From Acidobacteriaceae bacterium KBS 89 (GTDB taxonomy: Bacteria; Acidobacteriota; Terriglobia; Terriglobales; Acidobacteriaceae): 64,000 nt of DNA. The notes below the pieces were generated by a model. The model ran no database searches. It saw nothing but the letters and a program-made list of their open reading frames with translations, and had not been told where the DNA came from. Of the stretch, positions 15,987 to 24,412 are shown one piece after another. Made by a program: the position numbers and the translations under genes. Each line of letters begins with the position of its first letter. The first letter of the stretch is position 1. The DNA is taken from NCBI GenBank assembly GCA_000381605.1, contig KB906757.1, positions 1 through 64,000 of the forward strand. The letters run 5' to 3'.

Positions 15987-18131
15987 ATGCACGGGCTGGC
16001 GAGGTGGGGCGAGGTGATTCGGAAGCTGCACTGGGCACGCGGGCTTCGTGCCGGAGTCGCAGTCGCAGCGGCGATGATCGTCTGCTACATGCTGGGCAAG
16101 CCGATGGGATGGGCGGCGCTTGGTGGATTCGAGACAATTCTGGTGGACAACGGCGGGCCTTATCGAAGCCGGCTTATGACGATGATGACGGTGCTGACGG
16201 GTGGGGCCATGGCTTGCATCGTCGGCTCGTTGGTGTCGCGGACATTCTGGGTGGCGGTGTTGGTGACGGCTGCGTTCTGCTTTGCGGTGACGTTTGCGCG
16301 GGTTGTAGCGCAGCCGGTGGCTTCGACGAGCGTGATTGTGCTGGTGATCTACTTTGCGGGATTGGGCGGCGGAACGCATACGCTGCGAGGTGCACTGGGC
16401 AATGCTGCTGCCTTTCTGCTGGCGGGCGCGTGGGCGGCTGTGTTGAGTCTCGGGCTGTGGCCGGTGGATCCATTTCGTCCAGCACGACTGTCTGTGGCGG
16501 AGTGCTATGCGATGCTGGCACGGTTTACTGCGGGCGTGCAGGTCGGTTTGGGACATGGTGAGCAGAGAGATGCGCAGCGGTCGCGCATGCATGCCCTGCA
16601 GCGGTCGATGCGGTTGCAGATGGAGGCAGCGCGCACTGCGTTGGGAACGACCGGAGCGAGAGCGACTGCACGAACGGTGCGGGCGCGGAGCCTGGCGGTG
16701 CTGCTGGAGACCGCGGACATGCTCTTTGCAGAGACGATACGTTGGACCGAGTTGAGTGAGACGGCGATGGATGCACTGTCGCAACGAGAGCTCGCGAACG
16801 CGATACGCGGACTGAGTGGCGCGACGCGGGCAGTGGCGGAAGGTTTGCAACAGCGGCCGCAGGATCGAGGTGCATCGTTTGCGCCGGAGGGGTCGCGCTC
16901 GCTGGAGATTGCTCGGGTGAGAGGGAGCAAGGCTGGGGAGGTTGCGGATGGATCGCTGCTGGCACACCTGAGAACACAGGAACAGGATGCCATGCAGTAC
17001 ATCGGGGTTGCGTTTGAGTCGGTGCGGGCGGTTTGGAGCGGCGTGGAGTTTCGCAAAGGCACGGAGAGGTGGACCGCGATCAATCGCGTCAATACAAGAG
17101 AGCCGACGCAGACGACGTCGTGGCTCAACGCTCCGTTCGAAGCTGCACGGGCGAACTGGACGTGGGAGTCGGTGATGATGCGGCACGCCTTGCGTATGGC
17201 TGTGGTGGCAGGGGTGGATGTGGTGCTGATCCAGGTGCTGCATCTTCCTCATGGGTTCTGGTTGGCGATGACGTCGATCATCGTGCTGCAGCCGTATGGC
17301 TCAGGGACGTTGCGGCGGGGAGTGCAGCGTGTTGGCGGGACGATAGCCGGAGGTGTGCTGGCGGCGGTGCTGGCGGCGGCGTTGCCTAGCGAGGGCTGGA
17401 TTATTGCGGTGATTACCGTGACGTCGGTGCTGACGCTGGCGACGTATGCGGTGGACTACGGGTGGTACTGCTTCTTTCTGACACCTACGTTTGTGCTGAT
17501 GAGTCTGCCGCATCTGCAGGACTGGCACTATGCCGGCTTAAGGATGGGAACTACGGTGCTGGGGGCGGTCGTTGCTGTGGTTGCGATGCGAGTGCTGTGG
17601 CCGGAGCGCGAGCAGATTGAGCTGGGTAAGCTGCTGGCACGCGGAGCTGTGGCCGATGCGGCTTATGTGCGGGCGATGCTGCGGTTCTGGGAGACTGGCG
17701 CGGCGATGCGAACGGTGGCGGAGCGTGAGGTGCTGGCTCCTGCACGGCGCAGCTGTGGATTGTCGATCAATGATGCCGAGGAGACTCTCGACAGGCTGAT
17801 GCTGGAGCCGAGAGTTGGCCGGGCCAGCCGGTGGGAGGAGGCGTTGACGTTTGTTACGTATCTGCGGAGGTTGACGCGTGCGGTGACGACGCTGTCCGTG
17901 GTGGGAGTGGGAAGTCCGCGGTCGGTGGAGAAGATGGAGGCGGTGGCAACGCGGCTGGAGAGGGTGAGTGCAGCTCTGGTCAATGGGGGTGAGGTGCGGC
18001 CGGTCGAGGACGCGGCAACCGCTACGGTTGACGATGGCAGTGTGGCCGAGCAGCAGATGCGACGGATGGAACGGCAGGTGGGCGTGCTGGAGCGGGCGGC
18101 TGCGGCGTTGGTTGTCAGGCCTGCAGCGTAG
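15987..18131 (+). CDS. FUSC-family membrane transporter
   Basis: This 714-residue protein has two membrane blocks of about five to six helices, at residues 20-165 and 400-535. They are separated by a long soluble alpha-helical region (about 165-385) and followed by a C-terminal cytosolic helical region (540-714). This split layout is that of fusaric acid resistance/aromatic acid exporter proteins (FUSC, AaeB-like). Segments such as VVAGVDVVLIQVLHLPHGFWLAMTSIIVLQPYGSGTLRRGVQRV, with the PYG and R-R motifs, match the second FUSC domain. No membrane-fusion partner lies alongside. The stop is 8 bases from the convergent MATE gene. Confidence 0.88.
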   Translation: MHGLARWGEVIRKLHWARGLRAGVAVAAAMIVCYMLGKPMGWAALGGFETILVDNGGPYRSRLMTMMTVLTGGAMACIVGSLVSRTFWVAVLVTAAFCFAVTFARVVAQPVASTSVIVLVIYFAGLGGGTHTLRGALGNAAAFLLAGAWAAVLSLGLWPVDPFRPARLSVAECYAMLARFTAGVQVGLGHGEQRDAQRSRMHALQRSMRLQMEAARTALGTTGARATARTVRARSLAVLLETADMLFAETIRWTELSETAMDALSQRELANAIRGLSGATRAVAEGLQQRPQDRGASFAPEGSRSLEIARVRGSKAGEVADGSLLAHLRTQEQDAMQYIGVAFESVRAVWSGVEFRKGTERWTAINRVNTREPTQTTSWLNAPFEAARANWTWESVMMRHALRMAVVAGVDVVLIQVLHLPHGFWLAMTSIIVLQPYGSGTLRRGVQRVGGTIAGGVLAAVLAAALPSEGWIIAVITVTSVLTLATYAVDYGWYCFFLTPTFVLMSLPHLQDWHYAGLRMGTTVLGAVVAVVAMRVLWPEREQIELGKLLARGAVADAAYVRAMLRFWETGAAMRTVAEREVLAPARRSCGLSINDAEETLDRLMLEPRVGRASRWEEALTFVTYLRRLTRAVTTLSVVGVGSPRSVEKMEAVATRLERVSAALVNGGEVRPVEDAATATVDDGSVAEQQMRRMERQVGVLERAAAALVVRPAA

Positions 18132-18139
18132 GCTCTGGG

Positions 18140-19507
18140 TTACTGTTTCGCAAGTTGGGTGGTTCGCAGTTTTTTTGTTGTGTGGCGCCAGATCGTTGTG
18201 AGGGCGATGCCGGCGACGATGAGGCCAGCGCAGAGGCCTAGCCACAGACCGACGGCTCCTTGATGCAGACGGAAGGCGAAGACGTAGCCGATGGGGAGCC
18301 CGATGATCCAGTAGCCAACGATTTGGACGATGAGTCCGGCGTGTGTGTTGCCGGCGCCGCGGAGCGCTCCGGTGGCAGTGATCTGAAGGCCGTCGAAGAA
18401 TTGGAAGATCGCCGCGACGAAGAGCAATGGGATGGTGGCGGCGATGACGGCGTTGTCGGTGGTGAAGCTGCCGGCGATGAGGTGGGGAAAGAGAAGAAGG
18501 ATGGCGGAGAAGCATGCCATGGCTCCCGCTCCGAGGGCGATGGCGGCCCAACCGGCTGAGGCGGCTTCGTGCGGCGCGTTGCGGCCGATGGCCTGACCGA
18601 CGCGGACCGCGGCTGCTGCAGAGATTGCAAAGGGCACCATGAAGGTGAAGCTGGCGCAGTTGAGGGCGATCTCGTGGCCGGCGAGAGGAAGGCGGCCCAT
18701 GGTGCCAATGAGGAAGGTGACCATGCCGAAGATGGAGATTTCGACGAAGATCTGGCCGCCGGCGGGTGCTCCGAGAAGTGCCAGGCGGCGGATGCGGGTG
18801 GGTTCAAAGTGATGAACCATTCTGCTGAGCCCGTAGCGGTGGTGTCGTTCTATGCGCCAGAGGGAGACGACCATGAAGAGGGCTAGGTAGCATCGCGACA
18901 CGGAGGTGGCGAGACCTGCGCCGGTGACTCCTAGTGCGGGGATGTGGATTGGGCCCCAGGAGTGGCCGTAGATGAGCAGCCAGTTGCCGATGACGTTGAT
19001 GAGGTTCGCAGTGACGAGTGCCCAGGCGATGGGACGAACGTGGTTGAAGGCTTGCAGGTAGCGGCGGAGGGTGAAGTAGAGGAAGAGCGCAGGGGTGCCG
19101 TAGTTGAGCGCGCCGAGGAAGGAGACGGAGACGGTGAGGATGTCTCGGTCGATGGGCAGCCGGAGCATGAAGACAGGCGCGAAGACGATGATGAGGATAA
19201 GTGTGAGGGCAAGACCGGCAGCAAGGAGGAGACCGTGGAGGAGCCAGCGATTGGCTTCGTCAAAACGGCCCGCACCGTGGGACTGGGAGAGAAATGTGTC
19301 GAGGCCGAGGAGGACGCCAGCGATGCCGAAGGCGATGGTGTTGTAGAGGACCTGCCCGAGGGCGGCAGCGGAGATGGCCAGGGCCGGGTTGGCCATGTGT
19401 CCGACCATGATGGTGTCGACGATGCCCATGGACATCCAGCCGACCTCGGCGAGGATGAGGGGGAGGGCGAGCGTGAGTACGGGACGAATTTGGCTGCGGA
19501 CGGACAT
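18140..19507 (-). CDS. MATE-family multidrug/Na+ antiporter
   Basis: 455 residues with twelve predicted helices in two halves. The family hallmarks are PLILAEVGWMSMGIVDTIMVGHM in the first helix pair, FGIAGVLLGLDTFLSQSHGAG, and in the second half QIFVEISIFGMVTFLIGTMG and GQAIGRNAPHEA. MATE proteins export cationic compounds using Na+ or H+ gradients. The ATG at 19507 opens MSVRSQIRPVLTLALPLIL. It is monocistronic and convergent with FUSC. Confidence 0.92.
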   Translation of the reverse strand: MSVRSQIRPVLTLALPLILAEVGWMSMGIVDTIMVGHMANPALAISAAALGQVLYNTIAFGIAGVLLGLDTFLSQSHGAGRFDEANRWLLHGLLLAAGLALTLILIIVFAPVFMLRLPIDRDILTVSVSFLGALNYGTPALFLYFTLRRYLQAFNHVRPIAWALVTANLINVIGNWLLIYGHSWGPIHIPALGVTGAGLATSVSRCYLALFMVVSLWRIERHHRYGLSRMVHHFEPTRIRRLALLGAPAGGQIFVEISIFGMVTFLIGTMGRLPLAGHEIALNCASFTFMVPFAISAAAAVRVGQAIGRNAPHEAASAGWAAIALGAGAMACFSAILLLFPHLIAGSFTTDNAVIAATIPLLFVAAIFQFFDGLQITATGALRGAGNTHAGLIVQIVGYWIIGLPIGYVFAFRLHQGAVGLWLGLCAGLIVAGIALTTIWRHTTKKLRTTQLAKQ

Positions 19508-19738
19508 CTTGTTTTGGTGCGCTTCGATGGCTTATGGAGGATCTACTCCCCCAGGGGTGTTATTGTGCCAAAGTCCTGATTGTGGGTACCTTAGGGTCTG
19601 ACCTAGGCTTTGTTTCCGGCACAAATCAGAGTCGGCGGCGGTGGAACATGGCCGCGCCAGGTAGTCCTCTGAGTCAAGTGTCTCAGGTTCCGAGCAAGTC
19701 GGCGCGGGATCTAATCGAGTTTTTGAGGAGAGGCAGCT
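19508..19738. other. Divergent intergenic region with small palindrome
   Basis: This region holds the start regions of the MATE gene (leftward) and the DUF4197 gene (rightward). A G/C-tract inverted repeat, TACTCCCC-CAG-GGGTGTTA, lies at about 19545-19563. No gene was seen. Confidence 0.4.
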
Positions 19739-20467
19739 ATGGCCCATCGCATCTCTCGTGTTGCGGTTCTCGGACTTTGTTTCTACTCGGGTTTGCTGCG
19801 TGCGCAGTTTCTTCAGATTCCGGGAATTGGAGGGTTTGGAGGAAAGGCGAACTCCGCTGTTGCGCTGGATGAGGCAACGATCGGGTCCGGTTTGAAGGAG
19901 GCGATTTCGGTTGGCACGCAGAAGGCCGTTAGGCTGGTGGCTCAACCCGGAGGCTATCTTGACAATGCGGCGATCAAGATACTCGTTCCGCAAAATCTGC
20001 GTACGGTCGAGAAGGTTGCTCGCGGGCTGGGGCAAGGGGCGAGGGTGGATGAGTTCGTCGCCAGCATGAACCACGCTGCGGAGAGCGCCGCGCCGGAGGC
20101 GGGGACGATCTTCGCCGATGCGGTGACCGCGATGACGATCGACGATGCCCGGAAGCTGTTGAACGGCGGCGATACGTCGATCACCGACTATTTCAAAGCG
20201 AAGACGTCGGCTCGTCTGGCGGTTGCCTTCCGTCCGCATGTCGAAGCGGCGATGAGCCGGAACGGTGTGACTCAGCAATACGAGGCGCTGGTGGGGCAGG
20301 TGTCCTGGATGCCGTTTGGAAATAGTTCAAGCCTGGATATCAATGGCTACGTGGTGAATAAGGCGCTTGATGGCTTGTTTTATATGCTTGGACAGCAGGA
20401 GAAAGAGATTCGCACGAATCCGATGGCGAGGACGACTGCGCTTTTGAAGCAGGTGTTTGGGCATTGA
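19739..20467 (+). CDS. DUF4197 domain exported protein
   Basis: This 242-residue protein has a hydrophobic leader (VAVLGLCFYSGLLRAQ, residues 8-23). Conserved stretches of the DUF4197 family follow: GLKEAISVGTQKAVRLVAQPGGYLDN, ILVPQNLRTVEKVARGLGQG, FADAVTAMTIDDARKLLNGGDTSITDYFKAKT and a C-terminal VVNKALDGLFYMLGQQEKEIRTNPMARTTALLKQVFG. The fold is mostly helical and the function is unknown. GAGGAG lies 9-14 bases before the ATG. The protein is probably periplasmic. It is transcribed alone. Confidence 0.88.
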   Translation: MAHRISRVAVLGLCFYSGLLRAQFLQIPGIGGFGGKANSAVALDEATIGSGLKEAISVGTQKAVRLVAQPGGYLDNAAIKILVPQNLRTVEKVARGLGQGARVDEFVASMNHAAESAAPEAGTIFADAVTAMTIDDARKLLNGGDTSITDYFKAKTSARLAVAFRPHVEAAMSRNGVTQQYEALVGQVSWMPFGNSSSLDINGYVVNKALDGLFYMLGQQEKEIRTNPMARTTALLKQVFGH

Positions 20468-20495
20468 GGGCATTCGGCATGGAGAGATTCCCTCG

Positions 20496-20545
20496 GTGGC
20501 TAAAGCCACATTGATATTGCCATGCAGCGCGGCTGAAGCGGCGCC
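20496..20545. repeat. REP-like palindromes downstream of DUF4197
   Basis: GTGGCT-AA-AGCCAC (20496-20509) is a perfect 6-bp hairpin. About 20 bases further on, GCGCGGCT-GA-AGCGGCGC (20527-20544) is a second, imperfect one. The paired GGCT..AGCC cores look like an intergenic REP-type element. Confidence 0.5.
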
Positions 20546-20681
20546 TAAAAACGACTCTCAAAATTCGTTGTCGGTCTACACGGATCTCTGAAAGGGGTTC
20601 GAGTACAGAAGTTTCTCCAGCGAGTGCGACATTCACGCCGCTGTAATCTTTGGACGGTTTCAATTCCCTAAACTGTCATGC

Positions 20682-21026
20682 ATGCGCGACGAACCTTTGA
20701 CCTATAGCTATACCCCAGGCCAGAGCGATGGGACGATGATCCTGAAGCTGGTTGGGCCGTTGACTCTGACGACGATGTTTGGATTTCAGAACGAGTTCCG
20801 GTCGATGACTCCGCATGTGCTGATTCTGGATTTCAGCGAGACTCCGTATATGGATTCGGCTGGCTTGGGCCTGGTGATGAACTACTATGTGTCGGCGCAG
20901 GACCACGGAAGAAAGCTGCTGCTCGCGGGAGTCAATGATCGAGTTGCGGAGCTTTTCAAGATGACAAGGGTGCAGGGAGTGCTCACGAGGTTCCCTACGG
21001 TCGAAGCGGCAGAGGCGAGTGTGTAA
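20682..21026 (+). CDS. STAS-domain anti-sigma factor antagonist
   Basis: This 114-residue single-domain protein resembles SpoIIAA/RsbV. The strand-helix pattern LVGPLTLTTMFGFQNEFRSM...VLILDFSETPYMDSAGLGLVMNYY contains the DSAGLG motif, where Ser59 is the usual phosphorylation site. Such proteins bind an anti-sigma kinase in the dephosphorylated form and free a sigma factor. No anti-sigma kinase or phosphatase gene is adjacent, so the partner is unknown. A second ATG four bases upstream is in another frame. Confidence 0.9.
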   Translation: MRDEPLTYSYTPGQSDGTMILKLVGPLTLTTMFGFQNEFRSMTPHVLILDFSETPYMDSAGLGLVMNYYVSAQDHGRKLLLAGVNDRVAELFKMTRVQGVLTRFPTVEAAEASV

Positions 21027-21230
21027 GAGCGGTCGAGTCGAGTTGCAGAGACTTTCGCTTGGACGGAACGGGTTGCATTTGGGGCTTTTTCCAGGTGCCG
21101 TGGAGCGCGGCTTCGCCCGGAAGTAAAGGACCGCACCTGGGGATGCGGTCGAGGTGGACGAAGGAACTGTGAGAACAGGCGGGGTGAATCGCTTCGCCTG
21201 CATGGAAGTGTACGGGCGAAACTCTGGCGA

Positions 21231-22499
21231 TTACTGCGGGGTGATGATGCCACCTACCGGCATGCTGGTGGGCAGGGCGGCTTTTTTCTCCAAGGGGCGC
21301 CTGAGGTGCATGGCTTCGGCAGTCATGTCGGTGTACTTGAGGCCGGCACCCGTGTTGAAGAGGACGACCTTGTCGGTGGGTTTGAGTTCGCCTGAAGCGA
21401 TGAGGGTGTCGTAGGCTGCGGTGGCGGCTGCACCCTCGGGTGAGAGGAAGATGCCTTCGTGTTTTGCCCAGTCGAGAATGCTGGCGAGGATCTGGTCGTC
21501 AGGAGAGGCCAGGGCTGAACCGCCGGATTCGCGGACGATGTCGAGGATGATGGTGTCGGCGTAGGGCTTGGGTACGCGGAGTCCAGCGGCAAAGGTGGCG
21601 GCGTTCTGGAAAAACTCGCTGGCGGGCTTGTGTTCGGCGTAGGCCTTGGCGATGGGGGCGCATCCGCTGGCCTGGAGGGCGTACATCTTTGGACGTTTGC
21701 CCGACACCCAGCCTAGCTGTTCCATCTCTTCGAAGGCCTTCCACATGCCGATGAGACCTACGCCGCCGCCGGTGGGGTAGAAGACCGCGTCGGGGTACTG
21801 CCAGCCGAGTTGTTCGACCAACTCGTAGCCCATGGTCTTTTTGCCTTCGACTCGAAAGGGCTCCTTGAGGGTGGAGATGTCGAACCAGGCCTGGCTAGTG
21901 GGTGTGTTGGCTTCCTTCTGGGCCTTCATGTTTTCGGCAACCATGCGGGCGCAGTCGGAGATTAGGCCGTCGACCATGGTGACGTCGGCCCCGTAGACGA
22001 TGCCCTCGAGGTAGTTGGCAAAGGGGACGTCCTGCGGCATGAAGATGTGGGCAGTGATATCGGCGGCGGCGGAGTAGGCGGCGAGCGCACCCGCAGCATT
22101 GCCCGCGCTGGGAACGGCAAGGTGCTGCAGGCCATAATGCTTGGCCATGGTCACGGCGAGACCGAGGCCACGGGCCTTGAATGTGCCGGTGGGATTGGCG
22201 CCCTCCTCCTTGATGTAGAGACCTGGGTAGCGCTTGCTGTGAAGGAGCGGGGTCCAGCCTTCGCCGAGTGTGACTGGAGTTACGTCGGGTAAAACACATG
22301 CATAGCGCCACATGCCGAGGCTGGCTGGAGAAGCGGCAGCACGGGCGGCAATTTCGTCACGTTTTGCGGTCTTTTTGAGCTTGTCCATGTCGTAGCGGAC
22401 ATAGAGCGAGCCGGCGCACAGGGGGCACAGTGTTTGGGCGGTTTCGGCAGAGAGGTGATGGTGACAGCGAGAACATTCGAGCGAAGCAATGGCGGCCAT
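21231..22499 (-). CDS. thrC: Threonine synthase
   Basis: PLP enzyme converting O-phosphohomoserine to threonine. Of 422 residues, the N-terminus carries a zinc ribbon (CSRC at 9-12, CPLC at 25-28), as in the shorter class of threonine synthases. The PLP lysine is Lys108 in NPTGTFKARG. SAGNAAGALAAYSAAA forms the substrate/phosphate loop, YPTGGGVGLIGMWKAFEEM binds the cofactor phosphate, and LFNTGAGLKY is close to the C-terminus. It is transcribed alone, away from the aspartate-family cluster at 48-56 kb. A palindrome at 22592-22605 lies about 95 bases upstream of the start. Confidence 0.94.
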   Translation of the reverse strand: MAAIASLECSRCHHHLSAETAQTLCPLCAGSLYVRYDMDKLKKTAKRDEIAARAAASPASLGMWRYACVLPDVTPVTLGEGWTPLLHSKRYPGLYIKEEGANPTGTFKARGLGLAVTMAKHYGLQHLAVPSAGNAAGALAAYSAAADITAHIFMPQDVPFANYLEGIVYGADVTMVDGLISDCARMVAENMKAQKEANTPTSQAWFDISTLKEPFRVEGKKTMGYELVEQLGWQYPDAVFYPTGGGVGLIGMWKAFEEMEQLGWVSGKRPKMYALQASGCAPIAKAYAEHKPASEFFQNAATFAAGLRVPKPYADTIILDIVRESGGSALASPDDQILASILDWAKHEGIFLSPEGAAATAAYDTLIASGELKPTDKVVLFNTGAGLKYTDMTAEAMHLRRPLEKKAALPTSMPVGGIITPQ

Positions 22500-22591
22500 A
22501 TATTAGATGTTACCGGAATTAAATCACGCAGTGGTAGTCTCGTCGAAAATTCATGCAGCTTGGTCGAATGAGGGATTGGACAAGCATAACA

Positions 22592-22605
22592 AATCAGGCC
22601 TGATT
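22592..22605. promoter_or_regulatory. 14-bp perfect palindrome upstream of thrC
   Basis: AATCAGGCCTGATT is self-complementary over all 14 bases. It lies between the thrC start and the stop of the next leftward gene. It could be an operator, but no second copy was noticed. Confidence 0.3.
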
Positions 22606-22635
22606 CGCCTCAGACCAATCCGATGGCTGAAAATG

Positions 22636-22995
22636 CTAGTGACGCTGGAGCCAGCGGCGGGAAGAGAACTCCGTAAGAACGCTGGCGACCAGCAAGGCTA
22701 CGCTGATGGTGAAGGCGCTGACGACCCAGTTCAACTCGACGCGACCTTTGAGCATGAACCTGTCGAGGAGAGCCAACACAAGAATCAGAACGGCCGCCTC
22801 GGCAAAGAACGAGGAGCAACGATGGGCTGTGATCGCGACCAGATCGAAGAGCGGGGATGGGCTCTTCTTTGCAATGACTCCTACGCCGGGAGGAACAAGC
22901 GCAAGGCGAACAGGTGATGTCGAAGTCTGGGGCGATTCGGAGATCTGCTGAGGTGGGATGCTCCCGGGGGAGTTTAGTACATTTTTGTGAAACAT
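22636..22995 (-). CDS. Small hypothetical membrane protein
   Basis: 119 residues, not recognised. The N-terminal 50 residues are polar and Pro/Ser rich. They are followed by two hydrophobic helices, FFAEAAVLILVLALLDRFML and WVVSAFTISVALLVASVLTEF, and a basic end (SSRRWLQRH). The hydrophobic pattern makes it more credible than the overlapping plus-strand frame. AAAGG lies about 9 bases before the ATG at 22995. Residue numbering and start are uncertain. Confidence 0.5.
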   Translation of the reverse strand: MFHKNVLNSPGSIPPQQISESPQTSTSPVRLALVPPGVGVIAKKSPSPLFDLVAITAHRCSSFFAEAAVLILVLALLDRFMLKGRVELNWVVSAFTISVALLVASVLTEFSSRRWLQRH

Positions 22996-23442
22996 AAACA
23001 AGCCTTTTTGATGCCTGTATCTAGTTTGCTGCCGGGCCGCGTTACTGTCTAGTTAATTTCTCGTAAATATAATATTTATAATGGCTTATAGCTATGCGTT
23101 CGACCGGCGACGATTGAGTATGCAGGGGATTGCAAGGTCTTCTGGCTGGATGTGGGATTGCAATTTGAGCGGTTCTGTACGCTATTTTGCGGGTCTCTGG
23201 CAACAGGAACGCTATTGTTCCGTGCATAGTGCGAGAGCCGGCGAAGAAAGTGTTGCCAATCGTACTTCGATAGGCATACTATCCCTCTCGGTTCGATGAA
23301 GTTCACCGATATTGGTGCATTTCCAAGAACAAGACCAATCGCATGAAAAGCTTCCCAATCAACTTCGTATCGGTGTGAGTTTCATAACCAACTACCTGAT
23401 GGGGCGGTTAGACCCCTCAGCGCGCTTTGGAAGGAAAAAGAT
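22996..23442. other. AT-rich intergenic region before the GvpL/F gene
   Basis: No gene was recognised. At 23050-23085 the composition drops to mostly A and T, with two overlapping TATAAT boxes (23068-23073 and 23077-23082) but no good -35. This stands out from the roughly 60% GC surroundings. The stretch 23085-23440 has only short frames without motifs. Confidence 0.4.
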
Positions 23443-24180
23443 ATGGCATGGTACGCCTATTGCATTGCAGAACGACAGGCCTTTCCGGAACTTTGCCGGC
23501 ACCGCCGCCCAATGCCCCTGACCGGGGTGTCGGGTATGTTTGGTAACCAGACTTTCCTCTTTCCCGCCAGCGATCTGGCCGTCATCGTCTCCGAACATAG
23601 TGCGGAAGACAGTGCGCGGATGGATCAGCAGGCCGCCAAGGACCACGCTCGCGTTGTTGCAGACTGCTTTAAACTTTCGACCGTACTTCCCTTCCGCTTT
23701 GGTACTACGTTTCAGGACGACGACGCGCTGCGCCGCTCTGTCCGATCGAATCAGCGTCATTTCCAGGCCAATGTCGAGCGTCTGCGCGGCAAGGCGGAGA
23801 TGCACCTGAAGGTTCTGGTGGACGATATCTGCCCCGGCAACTCGGCCCGCGACATGACCGTGGGTCAACAGTATCTGACCAGTTTGCGTGAGAGCGCCAG
23901 CCGTCAACGGGAGCGCCAGTCCAAGGCTCGCGCGCTTTCAATCCAGATGCATCGCATGTTCCTTCCGCTCGCGGAGGAGATCACCTGCAAGCGGATGGAC
24001 ACGGGCAAGATGCTGTTGGATATCGCCCACCTGATTGATAACAAGACCGTGGAACGCTATCAGAACAAGTACACCTCGGCGACGCAAGAGTTGAAGGATT
24101 GCCACATGCAGCTCTCCGGGCCGTGGCCTCCGTACCACTTTGTGCATCGCACCACGCCACAGCATCAGCACAGCGCTTAG
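23443..24180 (+). CDS. GvpL/GvpF-family protein, solitary
   Basis: This 245-residue protein belongs to the gas-vesicle accessory family GvpL/GvpF. The start WYAYCIAE, the internal HARVVADCFKLSTVLPFRFGTTF and the end GPWPPYHFVH are typical family signatures. Between them lies a helical region (about 90-200) rich in charged residues. GGAAGG lies just upstream of the ATG. No gvpA, gvpN or other gas-vesicle gene is near, so it is probably a free-standing paralogue with another, unknown role. A strong terminator follows directly, making it a single-gene unit. Confidence 0.82.
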   Translation: MAWYAYCIAERQAFPELCRHRRPMPLTGVSGMFGNQTFLFPASDLAVIVSEHSAEDSARMDQQAAKDHARVVADCFKLSTVLPFRFGTTFQDDDALRRSVRSNQRHFQANVERLRGKAEMHLKVLVDDICPGNSARDMTVGQQYLTSLRESASRQRERQSKARALSIQMHRMFLPLAEEITCKRMDTGKMLLDIAHLIDNKTVERYQNKYTSATQELKDCHMQLSGPWPPYHFVHRTTPQHQHSA

Positions 24181-24191
24181 AGCAGAACCCG

Positions 24192-24228
24192 ACTCCCCTC
24201 CACCGAAACAGTGGAGGGGAGTTTTTTT
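24192..24228 (+). terminator. Intrinsic terminator after the GvpL/F gene
   Basis: ACTCCCCTCCAC and GTGGAGGGGAGT form a perfect 12-bp stem with a 7-base loop. Seven Ts follow. Confidence 0.92.
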
Positions 24229-24412
24229 GCGCGGCTTAGCCAAGACATTTCCTCCCTGCAATTAAGGTTCGGTGTACCAGGCATGCTCCCGGGTGCCGGT
24301 TCCGTCAATACACCCTTTTGTCCACTCCCTCGCATCGCACACAATAGCTTTTACATGGCAGAATCAGTATGTTCGGGCGAATCTCGATGGAGTTTGCCAA
24401 GGAGAACGTGGA

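Noticed and set aside
22507..22917. Plus-strand frame opposite the small membrane protein gene
   Set aside because: It is highly charged with no domain-like pattern, while the minus-strand frame has two clear hydrophobic helices.
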